From Lumbricus rubellus (lineage: Eukaryota > Annelida > Clitellata > Crassiclitellata > Lumbricidae), in the NCBI GenBank assembly GCA_945859605.1, contig OX243811.1, positions 35,754,250-35,818,249 of the forward strand: a stretch of 64,000 nucleotides of DNA, given 5' to 3'. Position numbers and translations under genes: made by a program. This document shows positions 49,901 through 62,400 of the stretch, in pieces; position 1 is the first letter of the stretch, and each line of letters opens with the position of its first letter. The notes beneath the pieces are model-generated. The model was not told the origin of the DNA. It made no database searches and saw only the letters and a program-made list of their open reading frames with translations.

Positions 49901-52900
49901 AACTTCACTGGCTTCCTCTCCGTGCTCGCACACAATTCAAGATCCTCACTCTGATCTTAAAGGCTCAACGGGGTCTTGCCCCAAAATATCTGACTAATGT
50001 TTTACTTCGTCCTCACTCGGCTTCCTCCCATCGTCCACTTCGTTCATCTAACAGATTTGACCTCTTGGTTCCTCGGTCTAGAACTACTATGGCTCAGTCT
50101 CGATCATTTGTCTCAATTGGTCCTTCTCTTTGGAATGCTCTTTCTCCTTCTGTTCGCTCTACACTTCTTTCTGGTAGTCTCTCTTCTGCTTTGTCTCTTC
50201 TCAAAACCTGTTTCTTCTCGCTGGGCCTTGCGCACTGGGAGCGCCTCTGAACGGTTCACCCTACTAGAGGCGCTTTATAAATGTTTAAATACAATACAAT
50301 ACAAACATAGCATGATGTTGAAACAAAACAAAAATAAATAAAGATATTATTTAGAGTGCCTTAATTAGAGCAAGTACTATGAGGTTTGTCTTAATGGAAA
50401 GAGATTGTTTCACATGAGTATTTTGATACTACTCATCGAAATCATCCAACAGGATAACATTAACCCTTTAATGCCGGACGGTATAGGATTTCTCATACTA
50501 TTTACTACCATCTCGGCATTAAAGGGTTAATGAATATCGACAGCTCTGCACGGCTTCAGCAGACTCAGCCGCAGCTGGCTTAAAACTTTTAACAACTTAG
50601 CTTCGTGAGCGGCTCTTCTAAATTCTTCAACTTACAGACAAATCAGGCATACAAAGTGGCCTCATAAATTCTAGCACTAATTTTGTTTCCTCATTGTCTG
50701 AAAGTGCAATAGTCTTAGCACACTTGAGATGGACAGGCATTCAATAACAAGCAAATGGAAATTGCTAACCCTAGGTACAATACAAGAAATAGCAAACCAG
50801 CCAAAGTAGATAGTAAGTTTACATTGCTAACCTATAAATATACTATACAGAACAAATCCTTAGCAGAAGGTATAAATTTGGCTCAACCAACCGTTTTATC
50901 AATGATTCCAACATGTGTAATCAGTTTCCGATCACTAGCGGGTTCAATGAGCTCCGTATTCAGATACAATTCCGCTTTCATATTTATTCCGATCGCCTTC
51001 AGTCTAAAACAATCACACACAGCACAAATTGCTGAAAAGCAATAATAAGCCCACATTGTTTACCAGTCATCGGGTTATGACCGGTCCAGAATTTTTGCCA
51101 TTTCACTCAATGCAGTATCACATGAAATTTTCCTGACATAATTGGAACGAAACTACAAAATTATGAACTATAAAAGTGGAATCTTACTTAATGCTGGGTT
51201 TAAATCAAGGCAATAATGTCATGCTGACAATTCATCAATTGTATCAAGCACAATATCAATTTTTGTGCCCAATGAAACCTATGTTAAAAATCATTGACAA
51301 TGACCAAGCATATATGTCTCAATCTGACCGAATTTTATTTACAGATGTTGATTGACTAATTTTAATTGATTCATTATGATTGTTTGTTGGCTGATTGATT
51401 GAACTGGTCAGCGATCATACTAGGGGAGGGGATCATACTGGGTGGGGGAAAGGAAGATGCTTGCCTCTGCATGAGCTGTCTGCGGACCGATCCCATTGTG
51501 TCGTTAGTATGTGACCAGAGTTCAATGTCCTCAACATGACGACCCTGATTTGGAAAGCGGACAACAAGGCTGACGTGTTTTCCGCGAAATGCTCTACAAA
51601 ATGAAAATATTATTTATTTCATATCAGAACTAAGACGGCTAAATAACCAGTCACATTAAGGGACATAGATTGCACCTAAAACCGACTCATGCTGCTCACT
51701 GTTACAATAAAGAACTAAAAGAAAGAGAAATAAATTCAATTAAGATCAGGAGACCCAGTGACTGAATTACCTCCAGTAAGAATACTTTGATTGGAAAAAG
51801 TCAATAATAACCGCTTACTCTTGATTCAGTAACACTTGTATTTATCAATACACAATTAAACATGCACAGTATCTAATATCTATACTCCTGAAACTTGTAA
51901 GAATTCCAAAACCTATGCTTCAATGTAATATCTTTTATTTACTTATCATTCATTTAGCACCACGTCTAAACTCCTGCAACTTCTGAAAGCCGCTGGTGAT
52001 GAATTAAGCACCACAAGTATTACAAAAGGCATTCAGTTGTACCTGAAGAGTGGCAGAATGGCTCTCTCAATAGCATACGCTTCGTCACATTCTGCGACGT
52101 AGACGCGCAGCACCGTCAGCATCCGAATCATCCGCTGAGCCTCCTGGTTGACATGCACCATGTTATCGTTATTGCGCTCGAGGGCAGACACTGTGTCGTA
52201 CATTGCTTGCAAGCGGTTGATGCAGTCGCCAAGAAAATCTTCGTGAATCTCCACCTGTTAACAAATATGCAATAGAACCAATTTGCATCAGTCACTCAGA
52301 ATGATTGACCAACAGACCAACTTTCAGACTGACTAATTGACTGAATGACAGATCACCTCTCAGACTGACTGGCATGAGAGACTCACAGATTGACTCAAAG
52401 AATGACCAATGGATCAACTCATCTATATAAATAAAAATGTAACCGCGTTTGGCACGGCTTCAAAGATCTCCGAACTTTCTTCATTGATCGCTTTCAAAAC
52501 TTCACCAAAACATTTAGTTCCAACACGGCCGGGTTTGCAGAATGATTTTTGGGGAAAAGCGCAATCTTTTAAACAAAAAAAGCAACTTTGCAAATTCTAC
52601 CGTTTTCAACACATACGCCTGTCGATAAGCCTTGCCTTCCAATTCGGGCGCGCTTCAAACGTTTGTTCAAATGTGTTCCGTTTATGTAGCGCATTTCAGC
52701 ACATCCCATTGCGGCCTTATTGCTGGAGTTTTATCGCGCTATCCGCGTCGCTAGCGGAGAGGGACAGTGTGAGGGAGGAAAGGAGGGTAGGGAGCGGGAC
52801 GAACAGGGAGGGGAGAGATGGGGATGCAGGGAGGGGAGGGGAAGGGGGAGGGGGACGGGGAGAAGGGAGGGGGAGGGAAGCGGGAGGGGGAGGGTAATGC

Positions 52901-55900
52901 TCTTTTCAGCCACAGCAACGCGTGGCCGGGTTCAGCTAGTACTCAATAAAAGAACAACAGGCTTACTGACTAGTGACTACCAAGTAACTGGGGTACAGAC
53001 ATCCCACACTGAGGAGAAAGGCGCATCACAGCAATAGTGCAATAGATGGTTCCTCAATAGTGTAGAACTGCCAGACAAACAAAGAAAATCCTCACAAACC
53101 TCCAGCAGCAAATCACATAGATCTAGATATAGATCAATAATAAAAATGGATGTAAAATTCAATTCACCTGTTTTGGCTGAAGGCGTGGTCCAAGGTTCGT
53201 GTAGATGTCCTTCAGCAGCAAAATTCCCTTTTCAGCAACCTCATTCGAACTGTATGACACCACCTGCTCAGAGAAACCAGATCATCCAATTGCATAGAGC
53301 TTTGTCAACAATAAATCGCGATAATGCATAAATCATAGTACCGGTACTGGTCTCTCATCTATGGAACATACATGATTTGCTCATTTCATATGCTTAGGAT
53401 TTTGAGCCAGGAGTGAAAAATTACTAAATAACATTTAAAGCAAAGTAATATTAATAAATATTATACATTTAAGAATGTATATGACAGGTCCATAGCAATG
53501 AGTTATACATATGCATGCATACAGCCATACATATAAATTTGCCAACACAGAGAATTAGTTGCAGGTGTGTTTGAACGTATCTTGTTGTATATTACGTGTT
53601 GTTAAATATCACTTTAATCACGAGCTGCATTGGTTTTCCCAGCCACTTTCAGTACATGCACATTGCTAATTGTCAAAAAAAGTCAAAACAGGATTGAATG
53701 AAGCGTGCATCCTGAAATCATATAAATTCACAAAATGGTTGTTGAAGCCATACAAGAGGTTAGGTTAAATGTTCAAATACGAGCTTCTGCAAAGCCATTT
53801 TTATGTACTAGAAAAAACGTATTGATGTCACGATTCCGCCATACCCGCCATAGATACTCGACACCAATGAGGTTAAGGTCATCCATGACATATCCACCAC
53901 GGCGTTTCATTGACAGCTTGCCCTCCTTTGTGTTGACATGCCGAAAGAACCTCTCAAAGCAGCTGAAATCACAATTAAATAACACAGGAGTCAAACTCAA
54001 CTCTGAACTTCCTGTCCTCTGAGTTGACAGTAACTGAAGTGAATAACACATCTATTATAGCAGATTATCGCAAAACCGCAAAAATGACTGCTAAGTGAGA
54101 TATTAGAAAACCTACAGATTTACTATAAAATGAATAGACCAAATGTAAGAACTGGCTAAACGGTCAGAGGAAAGTGTAAAATTTCTCACTTCATTCCGCT
54201 CTCCGTGAGCAAGATTGGATCGAACTTCAGAACGTATTGTTGAAAGAATTCGTTGGTGATCTCCGGATCAAGGTCTGGTTCATCCCCCATCAGCTATGGC
54301 AAACAGAGTAATAAAAAAAAGCAGGAAGCAAAAATAAAACATGCAGGGAAACATCTACTCTAATCTACCGGCAATAAAATGGCTTCTATAGTGCCTCTGC
54401 TGGACTCCAAATGGCATCAATGATTCAATGTCTATTCAAGAATATCACAGTCAAGAAGTGTAGTCTGCACAGAACCTAGCACTGCCTAGTACCAGACACT
54501 GGAGCCTGTCTTTCAGCCCTTGAAGTTTTTGGACATCAACATATTCTAACCACAATCATTTAGAAAGGGGCTTGTCTAGAAGAAAGTATTGATCCACGCT
54601 TGGTACACTGGAATAAAACTGAGAAATTTCCATATTAGTTCAGAATACCAGTATTCAACATGCATAAAGGCAGGAAAATGTACAAACCTTGGAATACCAC
54701 TTGAAGCAATTTTCTCTGTCACATGGGTAGATGGCGTTCTCTGCGAGACACGTCCAAATCTGAAAGGCATGAAAAAAGTAACTGTCAACAACCTGAACAC
54801 TTGCAAAAACTGGTTCTGCATATTTCAGCTCTATTTGCCACTAAAAATTGAGAAATTGCTCCAAAAGTTGCGAAATAGTCAATATCAATTAGCTACAATT
54901 TCTAATGTCAAATGCTAAAAGTATTTGTTTGGCCAGGACCTATGCATACAATCAAAACGACTTGTCTTTCAGAGCAGATCTCTGGAAAGTTCTTAGAGCA
55001 AAGCTGCATAACATGTAGTGAATGAGTTCATTTATTTATTTACCAATAAACAAATCAATGCATGTATTATTGTATAATTTACTTCTGTATAACTAAATAA
55101 ACTTATTCTGTAATTAAATACAGAATCTGGACGACACCGCAATCAACACAATGTTATTCTTCTGGACTCACACCTTAACACTAGTCCATTATTCGGAATG
55201 AATGAATGAATCATATAGATTCATCTGCATGCAACATATTTCATTTATTAATAAAACATCAGAAACTTATATAAAACTGAAAATGAAATAACAAACGAAT
55301 AAACAGCAACTCACCTGATTGGCTTGTGGCCTGCACAGCCAGAGTTGTCCGTCCTTAAGAAGGAATCGAAGGAAGCGGAGGCGATCGTTAACCTGCTGGA
55401 TGTGGTTGAAACGTCCATCGGGAAAAATCATCGCTGGATCGGCATCTGGATGCTCTAAAATGGAAACTTCAATCAATCATATATGAAATATACTCCAAAC
55501 ATCTCACCATTGGCAAACACTCCCCAAACGTGTTCCATTCATAATAAAACTCCAAATACATGAATAATAAACTAAGACTAAGTTTGCATGATCTATGTCC
55601 ATAAATAATGAATACAGCAATTGGCCGTTGACATACAGTTTGGCCTTGAAGCAAAACCAAAACTTAATCTTGACATATATATTCCTTAGTCTCAGCGTAG
55701 AACAGAACCTACCCTTGGCATATTCCTTGGCCTTCGTCATGTAGGCAGTTAGACTGTCTGTCACGAGCATCACAATAGTGAACTGCGTATGAAGCTGGTT
55801 GATCACCTTGTTGCGATAGTACATATGCGATGTTCTCTGCATGTGCGAATAGTTCTGAGGAGCCTACAGAACGAACAGCATGTAATGAACAGCATTATGT

Positions 55901-56395
55901 ACATGACCAAAAACATATAATATACTCTGATAGAATGACTTCTATGGCACCATCATGATCCATCATAATGCACAAGGAGTCGATCAATGGCAGCTTCAAG
56001 GAAAACACAGCCTGGAATCTAAATCATATGAAGGTCAGAGCACCTGAAGCTAGTCACATGGTAGTACATGTAGTGTGTGCAACCAACCCAAAAAGCGACG
56101 CATGTCAAGAAATTGCACAAATGGAATGCAATCTGCAGTAATGAAAGATGAGTAGTTGAACTTGATAGGTCAGATAAAATTAAAAGTGAAATGACAATTT
56201 ATAAGTGAATACCTCCGTAAAAAGTTGGCAGATTTCACGTATCTGCTTAAGTGCGGGCAAGACGAGGCGATCGTTCTTCAGTTCCTCAACAAACTTCCCA
56301 ATCCAGTTGGTCTTCTGTGAGTCACGGTCCTATGAACAGATCCAGTCAAGCGGATACACACAGAGATCACAGGATGGTGGAGTAGATACTGAAAT

Positions 56396-56449
<54 letters not shown>

Positions 56450-59400
56450 CGATGATGATGACGATGATAGCAATAACTTTAGGAAGATCAGATCATGATG
56501 GATCCAGAGTTAACAATATAGCTTATGACAACAAAGGTCATTTCCGTAGACAGAAATTATTTTGGCATATAACAACTCTCAGAAGTTGATGATGATTATG
56601 ATGAAGTCTACAAATAGATGAGGATGCTTCAGAAACATGTAGCTGGACATACCGGTATGCACATTGCCTTTAACAAATGTATCTATGAATCTTATAATCT
56701 GTACAACACCATTAGAGAATGTATGTAGGCACCTGAATAGTGAATAGAGTGACTTAAAGAATAGTGAATAGAGTGACTTAAAGAATAGTGAATAGAGTGA
56801 CTTAAAGAATAGTGAATAGAGTGACTTAAAGAACCTCTAATAAGTAAGTGGGCAAGTAACCTGAATTAGCAACAGACAAATGCCTACATCGTACAACAAT
56901 GAAATACAACAGTGATGTCGATGATGAATATGGTAATGATGAAAGATGATGATGAAAAATGTTGATGATGATAAAAATGACATCGAAAACAACAATGTAC
57001 ATACCTGAGAGCACACTTGGGAGCAGCTGTAGTCAAGAATCTTGATGTGTGCGGCCAGAGCTTGGTCCATGATATCCGTCGACACATCTTCACTTTTTGC
57101 CAGGTTCCACAGCAGCCCAAGTACCTTGTGCGCCATCACTCCCTCCTTGTCATCCTCTGCCAGCCTCCGAATCAGCTCCAGCAGTTTCTCACGCTGTTTT
57201 TTACTTGCGTTTACCCAACTCCCCTTCAAAACAGATCACAAATTTAGAGTTTGTTTGTATGTGCACTTGTTAGAGTTGTTTGACATTGCTGCATGAATGA
57301 AACTCTAACAATATAACATAACAAAACATAATAGACTGAAAACATGTGGTTGACAGCAGGCTGGTAATCTTACCTGGAAACATTCAAAAAGATGGTCGAG
57401 TTGCTGAGGCGAGAAGTCCCAGGCAAGCTTGGCAAGCAGGTCATGAACGTTTTTCACAATTGCTTCATGTTTGCCAGCCTTAAAAGTAAAAACAGAAATA
57501 ATTGCTACTTATAGTCACATATTAGTTCAGTTTCTTCAGCTTATACAAACATATTAAGATGGAATTTACACATGTCAGAATTCTGCACTTTACCTTTGTG
57601 TTCCAGGTTCAAATCTCTGTCATGCATACTGACAAACTGCTTATAAACAACCTGTTAACATGACTGACATCCTCTACTTGATTGTTTACAACCGGCCTAA
57701 GCTGTTAATGATCACCTTTGTCAACAACTTGGGCCATCGATGGGCCCCCTGAGATCCAGGCCCCGTTTGAAGGTTCAGTGGTTCACCCAACAACAAAAAG
57801 GATCTGCTCCATTTCTTTGTGAATTTAAAGTCTGTCTAATCACGTCAATGCAGGGTAACTTTCAAATGCTTTAATAAAAATGTGCATCAGTTGTTAATTA
57901 TAATTATCTAACAGAAACATTATTGCCAACAATCTTGGCTTTCATGAATATTTTTCCAATAAAGACTGAAGGGCCTTCAGGCACCCGCTGAAAATGAGCT
58001 AAGGTCTATGGGTCACGGCTTTCTAAAATTTTGAAAGCCCTATCAACAACAGTCATGAAAGAGTTAAAAACCCGAGAATATATGCAACTGGACAGTGAAG
58101 TTCGAAGTTACAAAGACGTGTAATAAAAAGCATTTTCTTCTTCGTGAAAAACAATTTACGAACCTGTGCTTCCCAGACTTTGTCTAAATCTGGCAGAGTC
58201 AGAGCTTTTTCCTTGATCATAAATCGAACAATCTTCTCAAGCTTCTCAACATACTGCGGCTGATGTAAGTTATCACGCAGGACAATCGAAAGCACATTGT
58301 TGGTTTCGATCCACTCCTACGTCAGAGAAACAAACGGACAAACCAGGCACTGTATTGGCATGCTCCATTAAAAAATTATGAATAATGACTCATTTAACAT
58401 TAGTTATAATAATACTAATCTTAATAGTAGTACTGCAAGCAAACCAATAATATAATTCTTACAACTCATATCATCTTCATGAATTATAATCTTTGTGTCA
58501 AGTATATCATTCATTTTTACCTATTGTAATAATTCACATTAATTTATTTATTTTCATTGTATTTATTGAAAATAATTAAATTTATGTAGCTGCAAATATA
58601 AATTTACAAAATTTACATTAAAATTCAACATAATTGGTTCCATTATCCACAACAAAAGATCAAGGCTACAGCTGACCTAATCAAGAAGACCCCGAAACCA
58701 GGTTACTCACAATGATTACCACTACTGCTTCATTTTTCATGAACACCCAAAATGATTTTTTAATGTCAGCATAGTCTCCCACTTAACTTGTTCCTAAAAG
58801 TTCTCATTTCTATGTGGCTGACCTGACCAAGAAAATCAGGTTTACAGATTGAGAGCACCTCAGACGAGTTTATAAATTTTTAATTAGGATAACAAATTCA
58901 ATTACTCACGGCCACTTTTTCGGCCGTCAGCCATTCGTCGAGGTCCATCTGGCTGTGTCTGTGCATGTTGTACGTCACGTTTGCAATCAGTTTGTTCACT
59001 TCGTTCAACGCGTTCATCTTCCCATTGAACGACGAAATCTGCAGAAGCCTGTCACAACATTGTGACAATGAGGATTAAGACAACATTGTGATGGAGCCAT
59101 GTTAATCAACTCTACACTGTCTACAGCATAAGCTTCTAATCCAATCTATATGACTTTCACCGAGCTGAAATCATAACGCACAAGGTGTCAATCAACGCAA
59201 AAACATTCAAATGCTTCTGAAGATAAAATTCATAAAATTGATTAAATTTCTGAATTCCATTCTCAGTTAATTGCTACATTGGTGAGGGAAGTTCTAAGAT
59301 TAGATAGGTTCCACTAAGCAAAAAAACTCTACAATGAGATCATATTAGAATCTTCATTGTTAAAACCTGAGAATGATCTTAAGTCTGAACATCTCAAGCG

Positions 59401-62400
59401 TCTTGATCTTCTCTTCCTGTTTCGGGACTCGTGATGCGAGGAACTTCAGTGCGTTGATTATTCCAGACAACATGTCGTTTTTCGCCTCCGTCTTTGACTC
59501 TTTCTTTAGTTCTTCGTCCGTCAAGTTCTCCATGAATTTTGATACAATGTCCTAGCAAAACCAAACCAAACAAAGAAGAAGTAGAAGAAAAAATTTTAAT
59601 CTAACACCTGAGATAAGTACGAATTAAAAATTAGTTTTCAAATTAAGCATTCTTTAGACAAATTAACATAGGCATTGTTTGAAAAATGCAACTGCCATGC
59701 TCTATAAAAATGCAAGTAAAGATGGATCAGATTCAACCAACAGACAGTGAGAACACAGTTGACATGTTATGGTGCAACAAAGAGGAAAAAGTCATGTATC
59801 TACTTACTAAGTCTTTCAAGATCAACAGTCAAATTAATAAACTCACCTCTAAACTAAAGTGTCGACAGAATTCAGTTTAGTATGTCACAAAATACAAACA
59901 TTTTCAAACTACCTCAAGCAACACCTTTTACGATCAATTAGACAGCTATGCTCAGCACCTTAGAGAAGCTGTAAAACAGCCAGAAATATATATACACGTG
60001 CGCACGGCGCGCACACACACATAGATAATATATGCTTTACTGGTACATGCACACATATCATCCTTTTTCATCCATGCAAGGGTTGGGAGTGCTACTCAAT
60101 ACATGAAGAGGTGCTATATAAAACTTCGCACTGAACAAATGAACAAACAGGCTCACAAAATACTAACAAGGTAATTTTGGCAGGTTTGTTAGCGACTCAG
60201 TCATGACATCAATTACGTTTAGTTAGAAGTAAAACCTTTTTAAAGTTAAAAATTTTAAGAAAGCCTACCACAATCGGCATGAAGAATTTCTGAACAGTCG
60301 TTGTCGTCAGTACTTCATAACAGAGACCAAATGGTCTAAGAAAAACAATAAAAGTCTAAGTCAATGAGCAGCACTTAAAGACAAAATTTATTAACAGATC
60401 AACTTCAAACTCACCAACTAAATAATTGATGAATGATAGAATGAACAGCTGATATCAGATGCAACCTAGTTTACCAAAAAATAATATAAAACATAAAAAC
60501 AAAAGACCACATGACTGATTTCATAATTTAAAGACTTCAGAGCTTTAAAGTATACAGATCAAACTTCAACTAAACAACTAGAATCAATTTTTTAAAATTC
60601 CAAACAAATCATGGATGTAGTCAGACTAAATTTCTCAATCATCTGGGTTATGGTGGTAATTAAAAGAACTTTAGGACAGGTATTTCAACGTTCTACCGAA
60701 TAAGAGCTGCGATCACTGGAACGCTCAGGTTCTTCTGAAATCTGTCCAATAAAATCTGGAATCCATTCAGAGTGCCGAAATGATTCACAAGATCAACAAG
60801 CCAACCCTGAAAGTAGGAAATACATTACTGATTGTAATTTAAAATACCAGTAGAACAAAACATTTATAATATTAATTATTAACATAACTAATAGTAGCCT
60901 ATTCCAGGGATTACAGATATCTACACTGCAAATCTTGACCAAACAGTCATCCATTTAAACTTCTTAAATAACATCACTGTCATACTATGAAAAGCCTAAA
61001 ACAAAGGTCATTGTAAACAAACCCACATTCTGAAATCATAAACTTGCAAACATAACCAGTCAAGCTCCATGCAGTCTACAGACGATAAGAAATCCCAAAG
61101 GGAGTTTTACCCCAGACCTAAATGACATCGAAGACGTGTTACAGAAGTTACTTAAAGAGAGAAGAAACGTTGGATAAGATACCTTAGGGGAGCGAGGGTC
61201 TAACGGCCGAGCGTATGATTCCTCATCACCAGGTTGCGGCTGCAGAGGAATTGATTCTGGTGCACGACATGTGTTAAACATATGAAACCTAAACACAGAA
61301 TCACGACATTTTGTAAGCAACTATTTATTATACATGCAGATAACAGAGCAAATTTGTCTGAAAGAATGCAAATGACTTCACATTTGACATTTTGTCTGAA
61401 TATCCATACTAAGACCTAAGACAGCAAATCATACACTGTAGATCGACTCCCAACAACCACATATTAATGTTATGAATCTGCTATGCACATGTATATATAA
61501 AAGACATATAGGCCTATTCATTATAAATGCAAAGAGCACATCCTAGCCTCCTTATCCCCTTTATTCTGATGGGTGTTGACTAATTGCAGTCCTATCCAGG
61601 GAGTCTATCGAAATTCAGATCATGGTGACTTTAGTTCATCCTTGACTGCACAGACCTTTTAATGGCCATTCTGCAGAAAGCTTCATGTCCCGGAGAAACC
61701 CTATGCACTGTATGCAGCCATGCTATTATAGACGCACTTACGCAGACAAAGCGATTAATTTAATAAATTACAATGTACTAGCAAACATGAGAATTAACAA
61801 TGACTGTTAAGAAAAGAGATCATTAATTCTGATGCATTATAAACAAACAGCCAGCACTGAGAACTGACGATGATGACGATGAGTAAAGGAAAAGCAATTC
61901 ACCTTGAGCCTGGGTTCAAGACCATGGCAAGCAAGTCGAGAAGCGGAAACCAGTCTTGGTCAAGTTTTAGAACACACAGTTCAACCAGTTTCTCAGCATT
62001 TTTGAAGATGCATTTCTACAAAAAATGTAACCATAAAAACAGAAACATTAATACATTCAAGAGAAGTATGGGATAACAACTTGAACAATTGCAGCAACGT
62101 TTTGGATAGATGCAAAGACAGATTAAATGTTAGCATCTAAGGATGGGTGTGAGGCCAAAAGGTATAGGCAGCACATTTATTAACATGTCCCATTGTGTCC
62201 CTATTAATATTCCTCAGAAACACAATCACAGGGCACCCAATCAAAATAGCACCGATAAAATCACTCTCCTGTGCAGGTCTCTTGAAGGGGTGCTATATAA
62301 ATCCAAAGAATAACTGAATGAAAAGAATGATGCATTATCGAATGACCGACGATGATGACTCAAAATAAATACCAGTATTTGCTTTAGAAACTCTTTGCCC

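Noticed and set aside
47995..50250. Reverse transcriptase as part of a retron or defence system
   Set aside because: The endonuclease C-terminal remnant, RT motif order, C-terminal region and 3' tail are those of an animal L2/CR1-type LINE, with related fragments nearby.
52409..53037. Gly/Arg/Glu-rich open frames
   Set aside because: They lie within the G-rich body of a Helitron bounded by TC and CTAG, with the same ends as 30823-31399.
61903..62015. Suspected frameshift in USP9X exon 3
   Set aside because: It came from my misreading a line break. On recheck the exon is 113 nt and in frame.
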